64,000 nt of DNA. Origin: Bog-473 sp963783245. GTDB taxonomy: Bacteria > Actinomycetota > Acidimicrobiia > Acidimicrobiales > RAAP-2. Positions 8,957-18,033 of this stretch are shown in pieces; the stretch's first letter is position 1, and every line of letters begins with the position of its first letter. The stretch is taken from contig CAWAMS010000002.1 of assembly GCA_963783245.1 (NCBI GenBank), forward strand, positions 1,054,001-1,118,000. The letters are read 5' to 3'. The position numbers and the translations under genes were made by a program. Under the pieces are notes generated by a model. It was given only the letters and a program-made list of their open reading frames with translations, searched no databases and had not been told where the DNA came from.

Positions 8957-8993
8957 AAAACCCCTGGTCAAGAGCATTCTGGCCGGGGGTTTT
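8957..8993 (+). terminator. Hairpin terminator after tRNA-Val
   Basis: AAAACCCC (8957-8964) and GGGGTTTT (8986-8993) form an inverted repeat with extra pairing inside, ending in a T-run. It starts two bases after the tRNA CCA. Because it is inside the island edge, it replaces or mimics the original tRNA terminator. Confidence 0.8.
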
Positions 8994-8996
8994 CTC

Positions 8997-10341
8997 ATGT
9001 CCGGAGAGGCTAAGGTAGCCGATGTAAGCAACGATGTAAGCAACGGGAATGAACGCCGACGAACCGAGGCGACTGTGGCTGGACGACGGATGAACGGGGA
9101 AGGCGGCCTCTACCAGCGATCTGACGGTCGCTGGTTCGGAGCAGTGGTGCTCGGCTACGACGCCAGTGGCAAACCCAAACGGAAAACAGTCAGCGCCAAG
9201 ACCAAGGCCGAGGCGCTTCAAAAGCTCAAAGATCTCCAAGACAAGATCGATGGTGGCTATTCACCTCCGACCAAAGGAAGAGACGCTCACCCAGCTCTTC
9301 GATCGCTGGTACTCGCGACATCTTGAGCACGCAGGTGCAGCAAGATGCCCGGGACAACTACAAGTGCATCGCCGACTGTCACATCGTCCCGACGCTCGGG
9401 CGCAAGAAGGTCGCAAAGCTCACCGTGGCCGATGTGCAACATCTCCTGGCGTCCAAACTCAGTGGTGGGCCCGGACGGGGATCCGCGGCCGCTGTCGGTA
9501 TCGACGGTGCGGCGGATCCGATCAGTGCTGGCTCGGCGATGGAAGTATGTCTCGTGGATGGCAGCCTGACGAGGAACGTGGCGGCATTTGACTTCGGCAC
9601 CAAAGGCGTTGCAGGGACCGAAGGGCGAACCCTCACTCCACGCCCAAGCCAAGCGCCTACTCAAGGAATTGGAAGGCCATCGCTTGGGCGCTGCTCTTCA
9701 TCGTGATGCTTTCGACGGGCCTCCGGCGGGGAGAGGCCCTCGGACTTCGTTGGGACGACGTCGATTTGCGTAAGCGAGTCGTAGTGGTCCGTCGCCAGCT
9801 GCGCCGAATCGGTGGTCAACTCATCACGCGAGAGGTCAAAGGCAGGAAGTCGGGCAGGTCGGTCGACCTGCCGGCACCAGTCGTCCAACTTCTGAAAGAC
9901 CATCGGACGGCTCAGGCGGCAGCCCGAACGGGATCCAATGGTCTTTGGGAGGAATCTGGGTTCGTCTTCACCACGCAATACGGCTCCGCGCTTGATCCGC
10001 GCAACGTCCACCGAGACTTTCAGACCATCTGTATGAAGGCCAAGCTTGGCAAGTGGCACCCACATGAACTGCGTCACTCAGCCGCCAGTCTTATGCTCGC
10101 CGAGGGAGTACCGCTTCAGGTGGTGTCCGACATCTTGGGGCATTCGTCCATTCGCATCACGGCGGATGTGTATGGGCACGTCCTTCAGCCGCAGCGCCAC
10201 GAAGCTGCTCGGGCCATGGCAGGCCGCTTTGGGGCTGAGCGCAAGCGCGGACTGATCCGTCCGCCGGACGGCGCTATCTCCGCGAAGCCAAGCGCGTCCA
10301 GCAGAAGCGTCCCGAACCACCTGAGGTCGGTATGCGGCTAG
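8997..10341 (+). pseudogene. Tyrosine recombinase/integrase, broken by several frameshifts
   Basis: Site-specific recombinase expected to insert and excise the island at tRNA-Val. Frames must be switched several times to read the whole protein. The N-terminal arm-binding part reads MNGEGGLYQRSDGRWFGAVV from 9090 (in frame with an ATG at 8997). The SAM-like core-binding part (DNYKCIADCHIVPTLGRKKV) lies in another frame near 9355, and a third segment (VSTVRRIRSVLARRWKYVS) near 9500. The catalytic domain is intact at 9700-10341, with Arg in STGLRRGEALGLRWDD, HELRHSAASLML, GHSS and Tyr in TADVYGHVL. As written the gene cannot make full-length enzyme. Confidence 0.88.
9021..9047 (+). repeat. Left arm-type repeat (two tandem 12-bp units)
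   Basis: Contains GATGTAAGCAAC twice in tandem, followed by GGG. The same 26 bp occurs at 30748-30773, just inside the other end of the island. Paired short repeats at both ends are the usual layout of arm-type binding sites for a tyrosine integrase. Here they also lie within the integrase's own 5' coding region. Confidence 0.6.
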
Positions 10342-10583
10342 AGCACGGGTTGATATGAGATTTCGTGTCCAGCTGAACCCATCACATTGACCAACGGGTG
10401 CCTGGAGTTCGCCAGAGCCCGCCAACTCGTCGGTGCCCGAGAACCTTCCGACGTCCCCAGCACTGGCGGAGGTTGCCCACTTCGTCACCACACTGCTTCC
10501 CTCAACCTGTCGAGTCACGCTTGAGGGTCGCGCGGGGCCACGGCTTAGTTCCGCCGGACAGGGACCACCGCCGCTCACGGCCT

Positions 10584-10712
10584 CAAGCCCGGCCAAGGGC
10601 GAGAAACAATTCTTTGGGGGCAACCAGACCGAGCCGCCTGCGGCGGCACTCATCACCGCGCCCCCGAACAATTCTGTCTCGGCCCCAAGGGGCAGACCCT
10701 TGGCCGGGCTTG
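10584..10712. repeat. 129-bp palindrome upstream of ssb
   Basis: Outer arms CAAGCCCGGCCAAGGG (10584-10599) and its exact complement (10697-10712) are perfect over 16 bp. Inside them, 10601-10621 pairs with 10660-10680 with few mismatches, and the centre has GCCGC/GCGGC. The whole could extrude as a long hairpin. It lies in the 465-bp non-coding stretch 10342-10806 between the integrase and ssb. Candidate roles are a single-strand or transfer origin, or a decayed foldback element. No protein is encoded here. Confidence 0.75.
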
Positions 10713-10806
10713 ACCCCGCTCGCTTCCCGGTAGTCGTCGCCGTTCATCGAACGACGCAGCGGCGTCGTTCGCAAGGAACGAAGCCAAGAGCATAGGAGCG
10801 AAAACC

Positions 10807-11207
10807 ATGAGCAACACAACACCACGATCACGGGCAATCTGACCCGGGAGCCCGAGATTCGCTACACGAAAGAGGGCCAAGCCACGGCCCAACTGGGCGT
10901 GGCCGTCAACCGGCGCTGGCAGGACCGCACGACCCAGGAATGGCAGGAGGCGACGTCATTCTTCGACGTCGTGTGCTGGAGGGATCTGGCTGAAAATGTG
11001 GCCCTCTCCCTCTCCAAGGGGATGCGCGTGATCGTCACCGGCCGTCTGGAGCAGCGCAGTTGGGAGACGGAAGAGGGTGACCACCGCTTAAAGGTGGAAA
11101 TCACGGCGGATGAGATCGGGCCGAGCCTGCTCTTCGCCACCGCTGATGTGCGGCGGACCGAGCGCCGCCAGGAGGTATCCGAGCCTGAGTCCGAGGTCTC
11201 GTCCTGA
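10807..11207 (+). pseudogene. ssb: Single-stranded DNA-binding protein, frameshifted at codon 4
   Basis: Encodes an OB-fold SSB of about 133 residues: ITGNLTREPEIRYTKEGQA, then VNRRWQDRTTQEWQEATSFFDVVCW, LSKGMRVIVTGRL and ITADEIGPSL, with a short polar tail lacking the usual acidic tip. The natural start is the ATG at 10807, behind AGGAG (10795-10799), but that frame leaves the SSB frame after MSNT by one base and then stops. Without frameshifting, only an internal GTG at 10899 could start a truncated protein. It is typical of plasmid/ICE cargo that protects transferred single strands. Confidence 0.8.
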
Positions 11208-11283
11208 ACCGTTGGCAACGTCGGCAGCCTTCCTCGGAGGGCTGCCCGCGGTGTTCACGGTGAGCGCCATCGAAGGAGGCACG

Positions 11284-11567
11284 ATGCACCACACAACAGA
11301 TCTGAGCAATTCGGACCGGGCGGAGTTGGCCCGGATCGCCGTAGGCGCATTCTTAGCGACCGATCTCCGAAGAGAGTGGGCCCAACTGATCCGATCGGCG
11401 TGGTCGGCGCCTGGGAGAGCGCCGTACGCACGGGCGACGACAAGACCGCTCTCGTGGACCTGATAGCCGACGTGTTGCACCTGGCCGATCGGCTGGGCTT
11501 TCGCCCGTCCGAGCTCGCTTGCTTGGCCCAGGAGCACTACCACGCCGAAATCCTCGAGGAGCGGTAA
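11284..11567 (+). pseudogene. Small ICE/plasmid-type protein, frameshifted
   Basis: Starts at an ATG behind a strong GAAGGAGG site and reads MHHTTDLSNSDRAELARIAV, then needs one shift near 11380 to continue as AWESAVRTGDDKTALVDLIADVLHLADRLGF and end HYHAEILEER at 11567. The joined product (about 94 residues) resembles the protein at 11894 in layout (a helical region with LIADVLHLADRLGF, then an HYxAE end). I infer that the two are paralogues of a small family carried by actinobacterial mobile elements. The function is unknown. Confidence 0.55.
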
Positions 11568-11821
11568 TGGCCTACAAGTTGAGCTTTGGCGACGGGGACG
11601 CGGACGCCGCGTTCTGGGAAAGGTTGTCGGGCTACTGCGTCCAGATCACCTCGCCCGACGGTGCGGGCGCCGACTACGAGGTAGTCGGCGGCACCACCTG
11701 GAACGAGGAGCTGGGGCTGGCCACGCTCCGGGTGAGGAGCTGGGACGCCGAACTCGACGGTCCGACGGGCGAGCCGTTCGAGCTGGGGCTGACCGGCGAC
11801 GAGGAGGTGCACGTCTATTGA
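11567..11821 (+). CDS. Hypothetical protein, 84 aa, island operon
   Basis: A small acidic protein, predicted all-beta by composition (alternating short hydrophobic stretches, YEVVGGTTWNEELGLATLRVRSWDAEL). Its ATG overlaps the TAA of the preceding frame (TAATG), so the two were translationally coupled. I recognise no family. It is followed by a perfect 33-nt hairpin. Confidence 0.6.
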   Translation: MAYKLSFGDGDADAAFWERLSGYCVQITSPDGAGADYEVVGGTTWNEELGLATLRVRSWDAELDGPTGEPFELGLTGDEEVHVY

Positions 11822-11831
11822 GCCTGACGCC

Positions 11832-11864
11832 CAGCCTGGGCACCTCACTGAGGTGCCCAGGCTG
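11832..11864 (+). terminator. Perfect 16-bp hairpin
   Basis: The sequence from CAGCCTGGGCACCTCA (11832-11847) is followed, after one central base, by its exact complement to 11864. There is no T-run, so it could be a terminator in either direction or an mRNA-stabilising or protein-binding hairpin. It lies between two small island genes. Confidence 0.6.
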
Positions 11865-11893
11865 AGGAATCGGACACAACAAGGAGAGAGAAC

Positions 11894-12292
11894 ATGGACG
11901 ACCTGGCCCGCATGTCAGAGGTCACAAACGATCAGCGAGCACAGTGGGCCCGAGGGGCTCTCGAGGCCTTCGCCCGCCAGACCGGACAGAGCATTGATCT
12001 GCCCGACGGCGACACCGAGGTCATCGGTGACCTGCTGTGTGATCTGCACCACTGGGCTGACGCACACGACGTGATGTGGGACGTGGCGCTGGCCCGGGGC
12101 GAGATGCACTACGAGGCCGAACGCATCACCCCGCCAGTCGAGGCGTTGTCAAAGATCGCGGCCCATCTGAGTGGCGGGAGTGGGACGCGGGGACGATCGA
12201 GGTCGTGGCCGACATCGTGCGCCAATCCGGATTCGATGTGCACGAGCCATCCCGATGTGAGCGTTGCCTTCTGCGACAAATCCGAGCGGTGA
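11894..12292 (+). CDS. Small ICE/plasmid-type helical protein, possible C-terminal frameshift
   Basis: A 132-residue frame starting at an ATG behind AAGGAGAGAG. Residues 1-75 (RAQWARGALEAFARQTG, IGDLLCDLHHWADAHD, ARGEMHYEAE) look like a conserved helical protein found near SSB-like genes in actinobacterial elements. The rest becomes Ser/Arg-rich and unconvincing, while the neighbouring frame reads DAGTIEVVADIVRQSGFDV at 12190-12245. A one-base shift near 12175 is therefore likely. No function can be assigned. Confidence 0.55.
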   Translation: MDDLARMSEVTNDQRAQWARGALEAFARQTGQSIDLPDGDTEVIGDLLCDLHHWADAHDVMWDVALARGEMHYEAERITPPVEALSKIAAHLSGGSGTRGRSRSWPTSCANPDSMCTSHPDVSVAFCDKSER

Positions 12293-12313
12293 TCCAATCC
12301 CGTACGGGGCGCA

Positions 12314-12502
12314 CTATGAGCAGTCCTGTTCGCTCAGCAGCGCCTGGACGAAGTCGGCGAGACTGCTGCGCACCACGAGGCGCCGTCGCCCTACTTTGAC
12401 GCTTTGGATCTTTTTGGCCATCACGAGCTCGTAGGTCCTCGTCCGTCCGAGGCCGATCACCTCGGCTGCCTCTTCTACCGAGAGCAAGAGTTGGGTATCC
12501 AT
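12314..12502 (-). CDS. Excisionase-family helix-turn-helix protein
   Basis: A 62-residue DNA-binding protein of the excisionase/MerR-like HTH_17 type: LLSVEEAAEVIGLGRTRTYELVMAKKIQSVKVGRRRLVVRSSL is the standard wing-HTH layout. Proteins of this kind act as recombination directionality factors or as small repressors on integrated elements. It is on the opposite strand to the integrase and downstream of the HTH gene at 12610-13344. Confidence 0.8.
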   Translation of the reverse strand: MDTQLLLSVEEAAEVIGLGRTRTYELVMAKKIQSVKVGRRRLVVRSSLADFVQALLSEQDCS

Positions 12503-12609
12503 GTTCTTTTGGCTCCTTTGCTGTCGAAGGTGGAGCGTGAGCCCGATCGCTCAACTCCCCTTCAGGGTCGTTCGGTCTCGGTCCAGATCTTTCATTGGCT
12601 CTGGCCACG

Positions 12610-13344
12610 TCAGGCCACCAGGCGTTCGGCGGCGTAACGACGGCGGCGCCGGAGATGCCCAGCCGGCACGCCGGCGAGATCGGCCACTTCGTTTATCGAC
12701 AGGCCAAGTACCCTCGTCGCATAGATGACAGCGGCGTCGGCGATCTTGAGCCCGTATTCGGTCGCTTCGCCGAGGACATTGGCCAAGAGCTCCTCGCCGC
12801 TCGGACCGACCGATGCCGCCAGCTGGTCCAGTGCAGCAGGATCACCGCTCTGGCGAGAGCGGTGACGACATTCGCTCTTTTGCAGGGTGCGTAGCCGGGT
12901 GCGCACCCCGGCCAACAGGTCGCCTGCGGCATAGGGGCGGTCGCTGCCCGCCCAGCGGCTGGTCAGTTCCCACAGCACGGAGATGGCGTCGGCATAGAAG
13001 GAGTCGAGATCGCCCCACGGGCCGTTGGCCGTGTCGATGCGCCGGGACAGGGCGAGCACCCCGGGGATGAGGGCTTGGACGATGGCCCGGGGAATGAGCG
13101 GATCAATCTGGGCACCCCTCACCATGGCGGCGATCACCCCCGCCGCGTCGTTGCGAGTCAGACGGAGAGATGAGGGCGACAGAGCAGCGACCAACTCGGC
13201 CAGGTTCTCCACGCCGAGATCGGCCACGACCGGCTCGCACGCACCGAGGCGGCAACACGCCGTGCGCGAGGCCCGCGTCGTCCCAAGGGCGAGCCATTCG
13301 ATGCGGAGACCTCTGATGGTGGGGGAGTCCATGGCGGCCACCAT
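12610..13344 (-). CDS. HTH protein of integrated element, sigma-region-4-like C-terminus
   Basis: A 244-residue protein. The N-terminal 150 residues are helical with no family I can name; the C-terminal 40 residues (ADAAVIYATRVLGLSINEVADLAGVPAGHLRRRRRYAAERL) form a helix-turn-helix like sigma-70 region 4 or terminase-small-subunit HTHs. It probably binds the island's own DNA, as regulator or in replication. The start may be the ATG at 13344 or that at 13332. Its upstream region holds TTCATGAA-type repeats and the hairpin array at 13421-13618. Confidence 0.6.
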   Translation of the reverse strand: MVAAMDSPTIRGLRIEWLALGTTRASRTACCRLGACEPVVADLGVENLAELVAALSPSSLRLTRNDAAGVIAAMVRGAQIDPLIPRAIVQALIPGVLALSRRIDTANGPWGDLDSFYADAISVLWELTSRWAGSDRPYAAGDLLAGVRTRLRTLQKSECRHRSRQSGDPAALDQLAASVGPSGEELLANVLGEATEYGLKIADAAVIYATRVLGLSINEVADLAGVPAGHLRRRRRYAAERLVA

Positions 13345-13420
13345 GACGGTCGGCCTTCATGAAAACCGTAATGAAAACCTTCATGGTGGACAGAAATCGA
13401 AGAATTCTTCGGTGTCTCAA

Positions 13421-13618
13421 GAAACACCAGGTCAGGGCGCCAAGGAATGGAGCGCCCGACAAACCACCAGCTCAAGGGGTTCATGGTTGCACCATGAACC
13501 CCTTCATGGTGCATGACGCCGGGCTCGCAGGCTGAACTCCGGTTTTGGCTGTCAGCGGGAACGCTCCGCGGCGAAACACCTGGTCAAGGGGTTCATGGTT
13601 GGCACCATGAACCCCTTC
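13421..13618. repeat. Degenerate hairpin repeat array, group II intron target
   Basis: Contains GAAACACCAGGTCA-like units, a GGGCGC/GCGCCC inverted repeat (13435-13457), hairpin A (13474-13504, arms AAGGGGTTCATGGT and its complement) and hairpin B (13586-13617, same arms). Sequence 13506-13618 (113 bp, starting ATGGTGCATGACGCC and ending in hairpin B plus C) is repeated at 15751-15863 with five mismatches. Hairpin A is followed directly by C and ATGGTGCATGACGCC, giving an empty-site version of the intron insertion point. Confidence 0.8.
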
Positions 13619-15750
13619 GTGCGTCCAGCAGCCCGGGGCGCCATGAGTGCAAAGGAGCAGTCATGACATAACCGAGCGACAAGCTCACGACGACCAGCCG
13701 GTGCAAGTCCGGTCCGGGGAGACACCAAGGTCCCCGGTAGCGAAGCCCCCGGCGTCGGCCGAAATGCCGGCGTCGAAGCGGGGTGGAGCAACGTGGCAGT
13801 CCGCAACATCAAGTGAAGCTTGCAACGTCGTCATCATTCCTGCGAGAGCAGGGCAAAGGAAGTGCCGAGCCCCTGAAGGGGGCGAAGGCCACGGAAGGTA
13901 CCCCTGAACTTGGAGCGGGTGCCGAAGAACTTCCCGGCGTATGGAGCGTGGAATGTCACGAAGGCCGTCGTGGGAACTGGAGAGGCCCTCCTCGGCCCTC
14001 GTCCTGCGGGGATGAAGAGTGCGTCTGCCTATAACCGGTGACCCCGGGAAATGGCAGGCAGCCGAGAGGGAGTCGGAGGGGGTCGTAGTAGTGCTGACGG
14101 GCGGGACAACATAACCCGCCCCGAGCGAAGGACCCCTGCTTCACCGATGCACGAAAAGGAAGGGACGGAGTAGGTCAGTGTCGAAACGACTAGATCAGCC
14201 AGCAGAAGCCGACGAAGGAGGCGACCACCAGGCCCGGACACGGGCCAGGGACGTCGCCACCAACGAGGGCATCAGCAATCTCCAAGCCCTCCAACGTGTG
14301 CTCTACCGCAGTGCCAAGCAGGACCCGACACGGAGATTTCACGCCCTCTACGACAAGCTCACCCGCAGTGACGTGATGTGGCAGGCGTGGATCAACGTGG
14401 CCAAAAACCAGGGTGCACCCGGCGTCGACGGGGTCTCTATCGACTCCATAGAAGCCGGGGGAATGGAAGGAGTCAGATCCTTCCTCGACGAACTCACCGC
14501 AGACGTGAAGGCCCAGAGGTACCGGCCCCAACCGCTGCGGCGGGTGAACATCCCAAAAGCCGGGAAGCCTGGGGAAACCAGGCCGCTCGGCATACCCGCC
14601 CTCGCCGACCGGGTGCTCATGAGTGCGGCGAAGCTGGTTCTCGAACCAATCTTCGAGGCCGACTTCTCGCCAGGCAGCTTTGGGTTCCGCCCCAAGCGGT
14701 CAGCTCATGACGCACTCGAAGTCATTCGTCAGAACTGCGAACTCGGGGGCACACTGGGTGCTCGACGCCGACATCAAAAGCTGTTTCGACGAAATCGATC
14801 ACGAGGCCCTCATGGCTCTGGTCGAGCGCCGGGTCTCGGACCGGGCGATGTTGAAGCTGCTGCGCAGTTGGCTGCGAGCAGGGATCATCGAGGGAGGGGT
14901 GTACTCCGACACCGAGTCGGGAACCCCGCAAGGGTCACCGATTTCACCGTTGCTCTGCAACATCGCCTTGACCGTCCTCGATGAGGAACTGGCCCAGGTG
15001 AAACGGCAGACCGGAAACGTCATCAGGTACGCCGACGACTGGGTTGTCATCTGTCCGACAAGGGAGCGAGCCGAAATGGCCCGCACCGTTGCCGAGGCGG
15101 CCTTGGCTCGACTCGGGTTGCGCCTGCATCCCGACAAGACCAGGATCGTCCACCTCACCAAAGGAGCAGAGGGCCTGGACTTTTTGGGCTTTCACCTCCG
15201 CATGTGTAGGTCCGAGAAACGATCCGATCGCTACTACCTCAAGTCGTGGCCATCGAAGCGGGCCATGGCCTCCATCAAGGCCAAGGTCCGCCAGATGACC
15301 GACCGGCGCTACGTGGGCCTGTCGCTCGACACCGTCGTGGACCGTCTCAACCCCGTATTGCGGGGGTGGGCCGGGTACTTCCGATATGGAAACTCATGGA
15401 AGAAGTTCCAAGCGGTCAACAGCTACGTCCACCAGCGGATGGCCATCTTGGCCAGCAACAAGTACGGACTACACGGGCGCCACTGGGCCACCCGCTTCAC
15501 CTATGGGTGGTACTTGAACCTCGGGATCTTCCGGCTTACTGGAATGAGCGTTATCGGACTGCGTATGCACTGCGGTGAACGGTGTCGGAAAGCCGTGTGC
15601 GGGAGAACCGCATGCACGGTTTGATAGGGGGCCGCTGGGGACAGCGGGCGATCACATCGAAGATACGAAGAAGTACCAAAATGACGACCCTTCACTGGGC
15701 CACCGTCAGTCGTCGATGTCTTCAATCGCTCAACCAGCGGCCTACCTCAC
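13619..15750 (+). mobile_element. Group II intron, copy 1 (maturase broken)
   Basis: Starts GTGCG directly after hairpin B plus TTC. Domain V is visible at about 15590-15622 (AGCCGTG, GAGA loop, CACGGTT), followed by a CCGCTGGGGACAGCGG helix that may be domain VI (15632-15647). The reverse transcriptase lies in domain IV. I place the 3' end at CAC/ATGG (15750) because the bases that follow match the empty site after hairpin A; this leaves about 100 nt beyond domain VI. If the intron ends conventionally, its end is near 15655. It differs from copy 2 at only about five positions. Confidence 0.8.
14178..15578 (+). pseudogene. Group II intron reverse transcriptase/maturase, copy 1, two frameshifts
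   Basis: Same 466-residue product as the intact copy at 16425, but an extra C near 14736 (after VIRQN) shifts the frame before the catalytic YADD motif. A missing T near 15545 shifts it back or out near the C-terminus. The first open piece ends after about 190 correct residues; the second (to 15624) contains YADDW and the maturase domain but no start. This intron could splice only with protein supplied by copy 2. Confidence 0.88.
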
Positions 15751-15863
15751 ATGGTGCATGACGCCGGGCTCGCAGGCTGAACTCCGGTTTTGGCTGTCAG
15801 CGGGAACGCTTCGCGGCCAAACACCAGCTCAAGGGGTTCATGGTTGGAACCATGAACCCCTTC

Positions 15864-17997
15864 GTGCGTCCAGCAGCCCGGGGCGCCATGAGTGCAAAGG
15901 AGCAGTCATGACATAACCGAGCGACAAGCTCACGACGACCAGCCGGTGCAAGTCCGGTCCGGGGAGACACCAAGGTCCCCGGTAGCGAAGCCCCCGGCGT
16001 CGGCCGAAATGCCGGCGTCGAAGCGGGGTGGAGCAACGTGGCAGTCCGCAACATCAAGTGAAGCTTGCAACGTCGTCATCATTCCTGCGAGAGCAGGGCA
16101 AAGGAAGTGCCGAGCCCCTGAAGGGGGGGCGAAGGCCACGGAAGGTACCCCTGAACTTGGAGCGGGTGCCGAAGAACTTCCCGGCGTATGGAGCGTGGAA
16201 TGTCACGAAGGCCGTCGTGGGAACTGGAGAGGCCCTCCTCGGCCCTCGTCCTGCGGGGATGAAGAGTGCGTCTGCCTATAACCGGTGACCCCGGGAAATG
16301 GCAGGCAGCCGAGAGGGAGTCGGAGGGGGTCGTAGTAGTGCTGACGGGCGGGACAACATAACCCGCCCCGAGCGAAGGACCCCTGCTTCACCGATGCACG
16401 AAAAGGAAGGGACGGAGTAGGTCAGTGTCGAAACGACTAGATCAGCCAGCAGAAGCCGACGAAGGAGGCGACCACCAGGCCCGGACACGGGCCAGGGACG
16501 TCGCCACCAACGAGGGCATCAGCAATCTCCAAGCCCTCCAACGCGTGCTCTACCGCAGTGCCAAGCAGGACCCGACACGGAGATTTCACGCCCTCTACGA
16601 CAAGCTCACCCGCAGTGACGTGATGTGGCAGGCGTGGATCAACGTGGCCAAAAACCAGGGTGCACCCGGCGTCGACGGGGTCTCTATCGACTCCATAGAA
16701 GCCGGGGGAATGGAAGGAGTCAGATCCTTCCTCGACGAACTCACCGCAGACGTGAAGGCCCAGAGGTACCGGCCCCAACCGCTGCGGCGGGTGAACATCC
16801 CAAAAGCCGGGAAGCCTGGGGAAACCAGGCCGCTCGGCATACCCGCCCTCGCCGACCGGGTGCTCATGAGTGCGGCGAAGCTGGTTCTCGAACCAATCTT
16901 CGAGGCCGACTTCTCGCCAGGCAGCTTTGGGTTCCGCCCCAAGCGGTCAGCTCATGACGCACTCGAAGTCATTCGTCAGAATGCGAACTCGGGGGCACAC
17001 TGGGTGCTCGACGCCGACATCAAAAGCTGTTTCGACGAAATCGATCACGAGGCCCTCATGGCTCTGGTCGAGCGCCGGGTCTCGGACCGGGCGATGTTGA
17101 AGCTGCTGCGCAGTTGGCTGCGAGCAGGGATCATCGAGGGAGGGGTGTACTCCGACACCGAGTCGGGAACCCCGCAAGGGTCACCGATTTCACCGTTGCT
17201 CTGCAACATCGCCTTGACCGTCCTCGATGAGGAACTGGCCCAGGTGAAACGGCAGACCGGAAACGTCATCAGGTACGCCGACGACTGGGTTGTCATCTGT
17301 CCGACAAGGGAGCGAGCCGAAATGGCCCGCACCGTTGCCGAGGCGGCCTTGGCTCGACTCGGGTTGCGCCTGCATCCCGACAAGACCAGGATCGTCCACC
17401 TCACCAAAGGAGCAGAGGGCCTGGACTTTTTGGGCTTTCACCTCCGCATGTGTAGGTCCGAGAAACGATCCGATCGCTACTACCTCAAGTCGTGGCCATC
17501 GAAGCGGGCCATGGCCTCCATCAAGGCCAAGGTCCGCCAGATGACCGACCGGCGCTACGTGGGCCTGTCGCTCGACACCGTCGTGGACCGTCTCAACCCC
17601 GTATTGCGGGGGTGGGCCGGGTACTTCCGATATGGAAACTCATGGAAGAAGTTCCAAGCGGTCAACAGCTACGTCCACCAGCGGATGGCCATCTTGGCCA
17701 GCAACAAGTACGGACTACACGGGCGCCACTGGGCCACCCGCTTCACCTATGGGTGGTACTTGAACCTCGGGATCTTCCGGCTTACTGGAATTGAGCGTTA
17801 TCGGACTGCGTATGCACTGCGGTGAACGGTGTCGGAAAGCCGTGTGCGGGAGAACCGCATGCACGGTTTGATAGGGGGCCGCTGGGGACAGCGGGCGATC
17901 ACATCGAAGATACGAAGAAGTACCAAAATGACGACCCTTCACTGGGCCACCGTCAGTCGTCGATGTCTTCAATCGCTCAACCAGCGGCCTACCTCAC
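15864..17997 (+). mobile_element. Group II intron, copy 2 (intact maturase)
   Basis: Starts GTGCG directly after hairpin C (15831-15862) plus C. Domain V is at about 17837-17869. The intron body is nearly identical to copy 1 (a 2-base G-run difference at 16125, one T/C change near 16543, two indels in the ORF). The shared sequence stops at CCTCAC (17997), after which the downstream sequence ACTGAAG is unique. The 3' end is therefore 17997 if the tail belongs to the intron, or about 17902 if it does not. Confidence 0.82.
16425..17825 (+). CDS. Group II intron-encoded reverse transcriptase/maturase, intact
   Basis: A 466-residue protein that helps its intron splice and copies it into DNA target sites. 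RT blocks run from about residue 60 to 330: GVDGVSIDSIE, PLGIPALADRV, SFGFRPKRSAHDAL, DADIKSCFDEIDH, GTPQGSPISPLLCN and the catalytic RYADDWVVIC. The GIIM maturase domain follows (NPVLRGWAGYFRYGNSWKKFQAVNSYV). There is no HNH endonuclease domain at the C-terminus, as in class C and related lineages that insert behind hairpins. The start is a GTG at 16425 in intron domain IV. Confidence 0.93.
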   Translation: MSKRLDQPAEADEGGDHQARTRARDVATNEGISNLQALQRVLYRSAKQDPTRRFHALYDKLTRSDVMWQAWINVAKNQGAPGVDGVSIDSIEAGGMEGVRSFLDELTADVKAQRYRPQPLRRVNIPKAGKPGETRPLGIPALADRVLMSAAKLVLEPIFEADFSPGSFGFRPKRSAHDALEVIRQNANSGAHWVLDADIKSCFDEIDHEALMALVERRVSDRAMLKLLRSWLRAGIIEGGVYSDTESGTPQGSPISPLLCNIALTVLDEELAQVKRQTGNVIRYADDWVVICPTRERAEMARTVAEAALARLGLRLHPDKTRIVHLTKGAEGLDFLGFHLRMCRSEKRSDRYYLKSWPSKRAMASIKAKVRQMTDRRYVGLSLDTVVDRLNPVLRGWAGYFRYGNSWKKFQAVNSYVHQRMAILASNKYGLHGRHWATRFTYGWYLNLGIFRLTGIERYRTAYALR

Positions 17998-18033
17998 ACT
18001 GAAGTTCTCTCAATCTTGTTGAGCAGTTCACTC

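Noticed and set aside
13421..15863. Integron attC sites as intron targets
   Set aside because: Some group IIC introns insert in attC sites, but I could not find the GTTRRRY/RYYYAAC core pairs, an integron integrase or a cassette array; the hairpins are better described as terminator-like repeats.
13619..17997. Simple recent tandem duplication of one 2.25-kb unit
   Set aside because: The exonic 113-bp parts differ by about 4% while the intron bodies differ by about 0.2%, and an empty site with the same junction sequence exists. Gene conversion of the exon part cannot be excluded, so this is set aside, not disproved.
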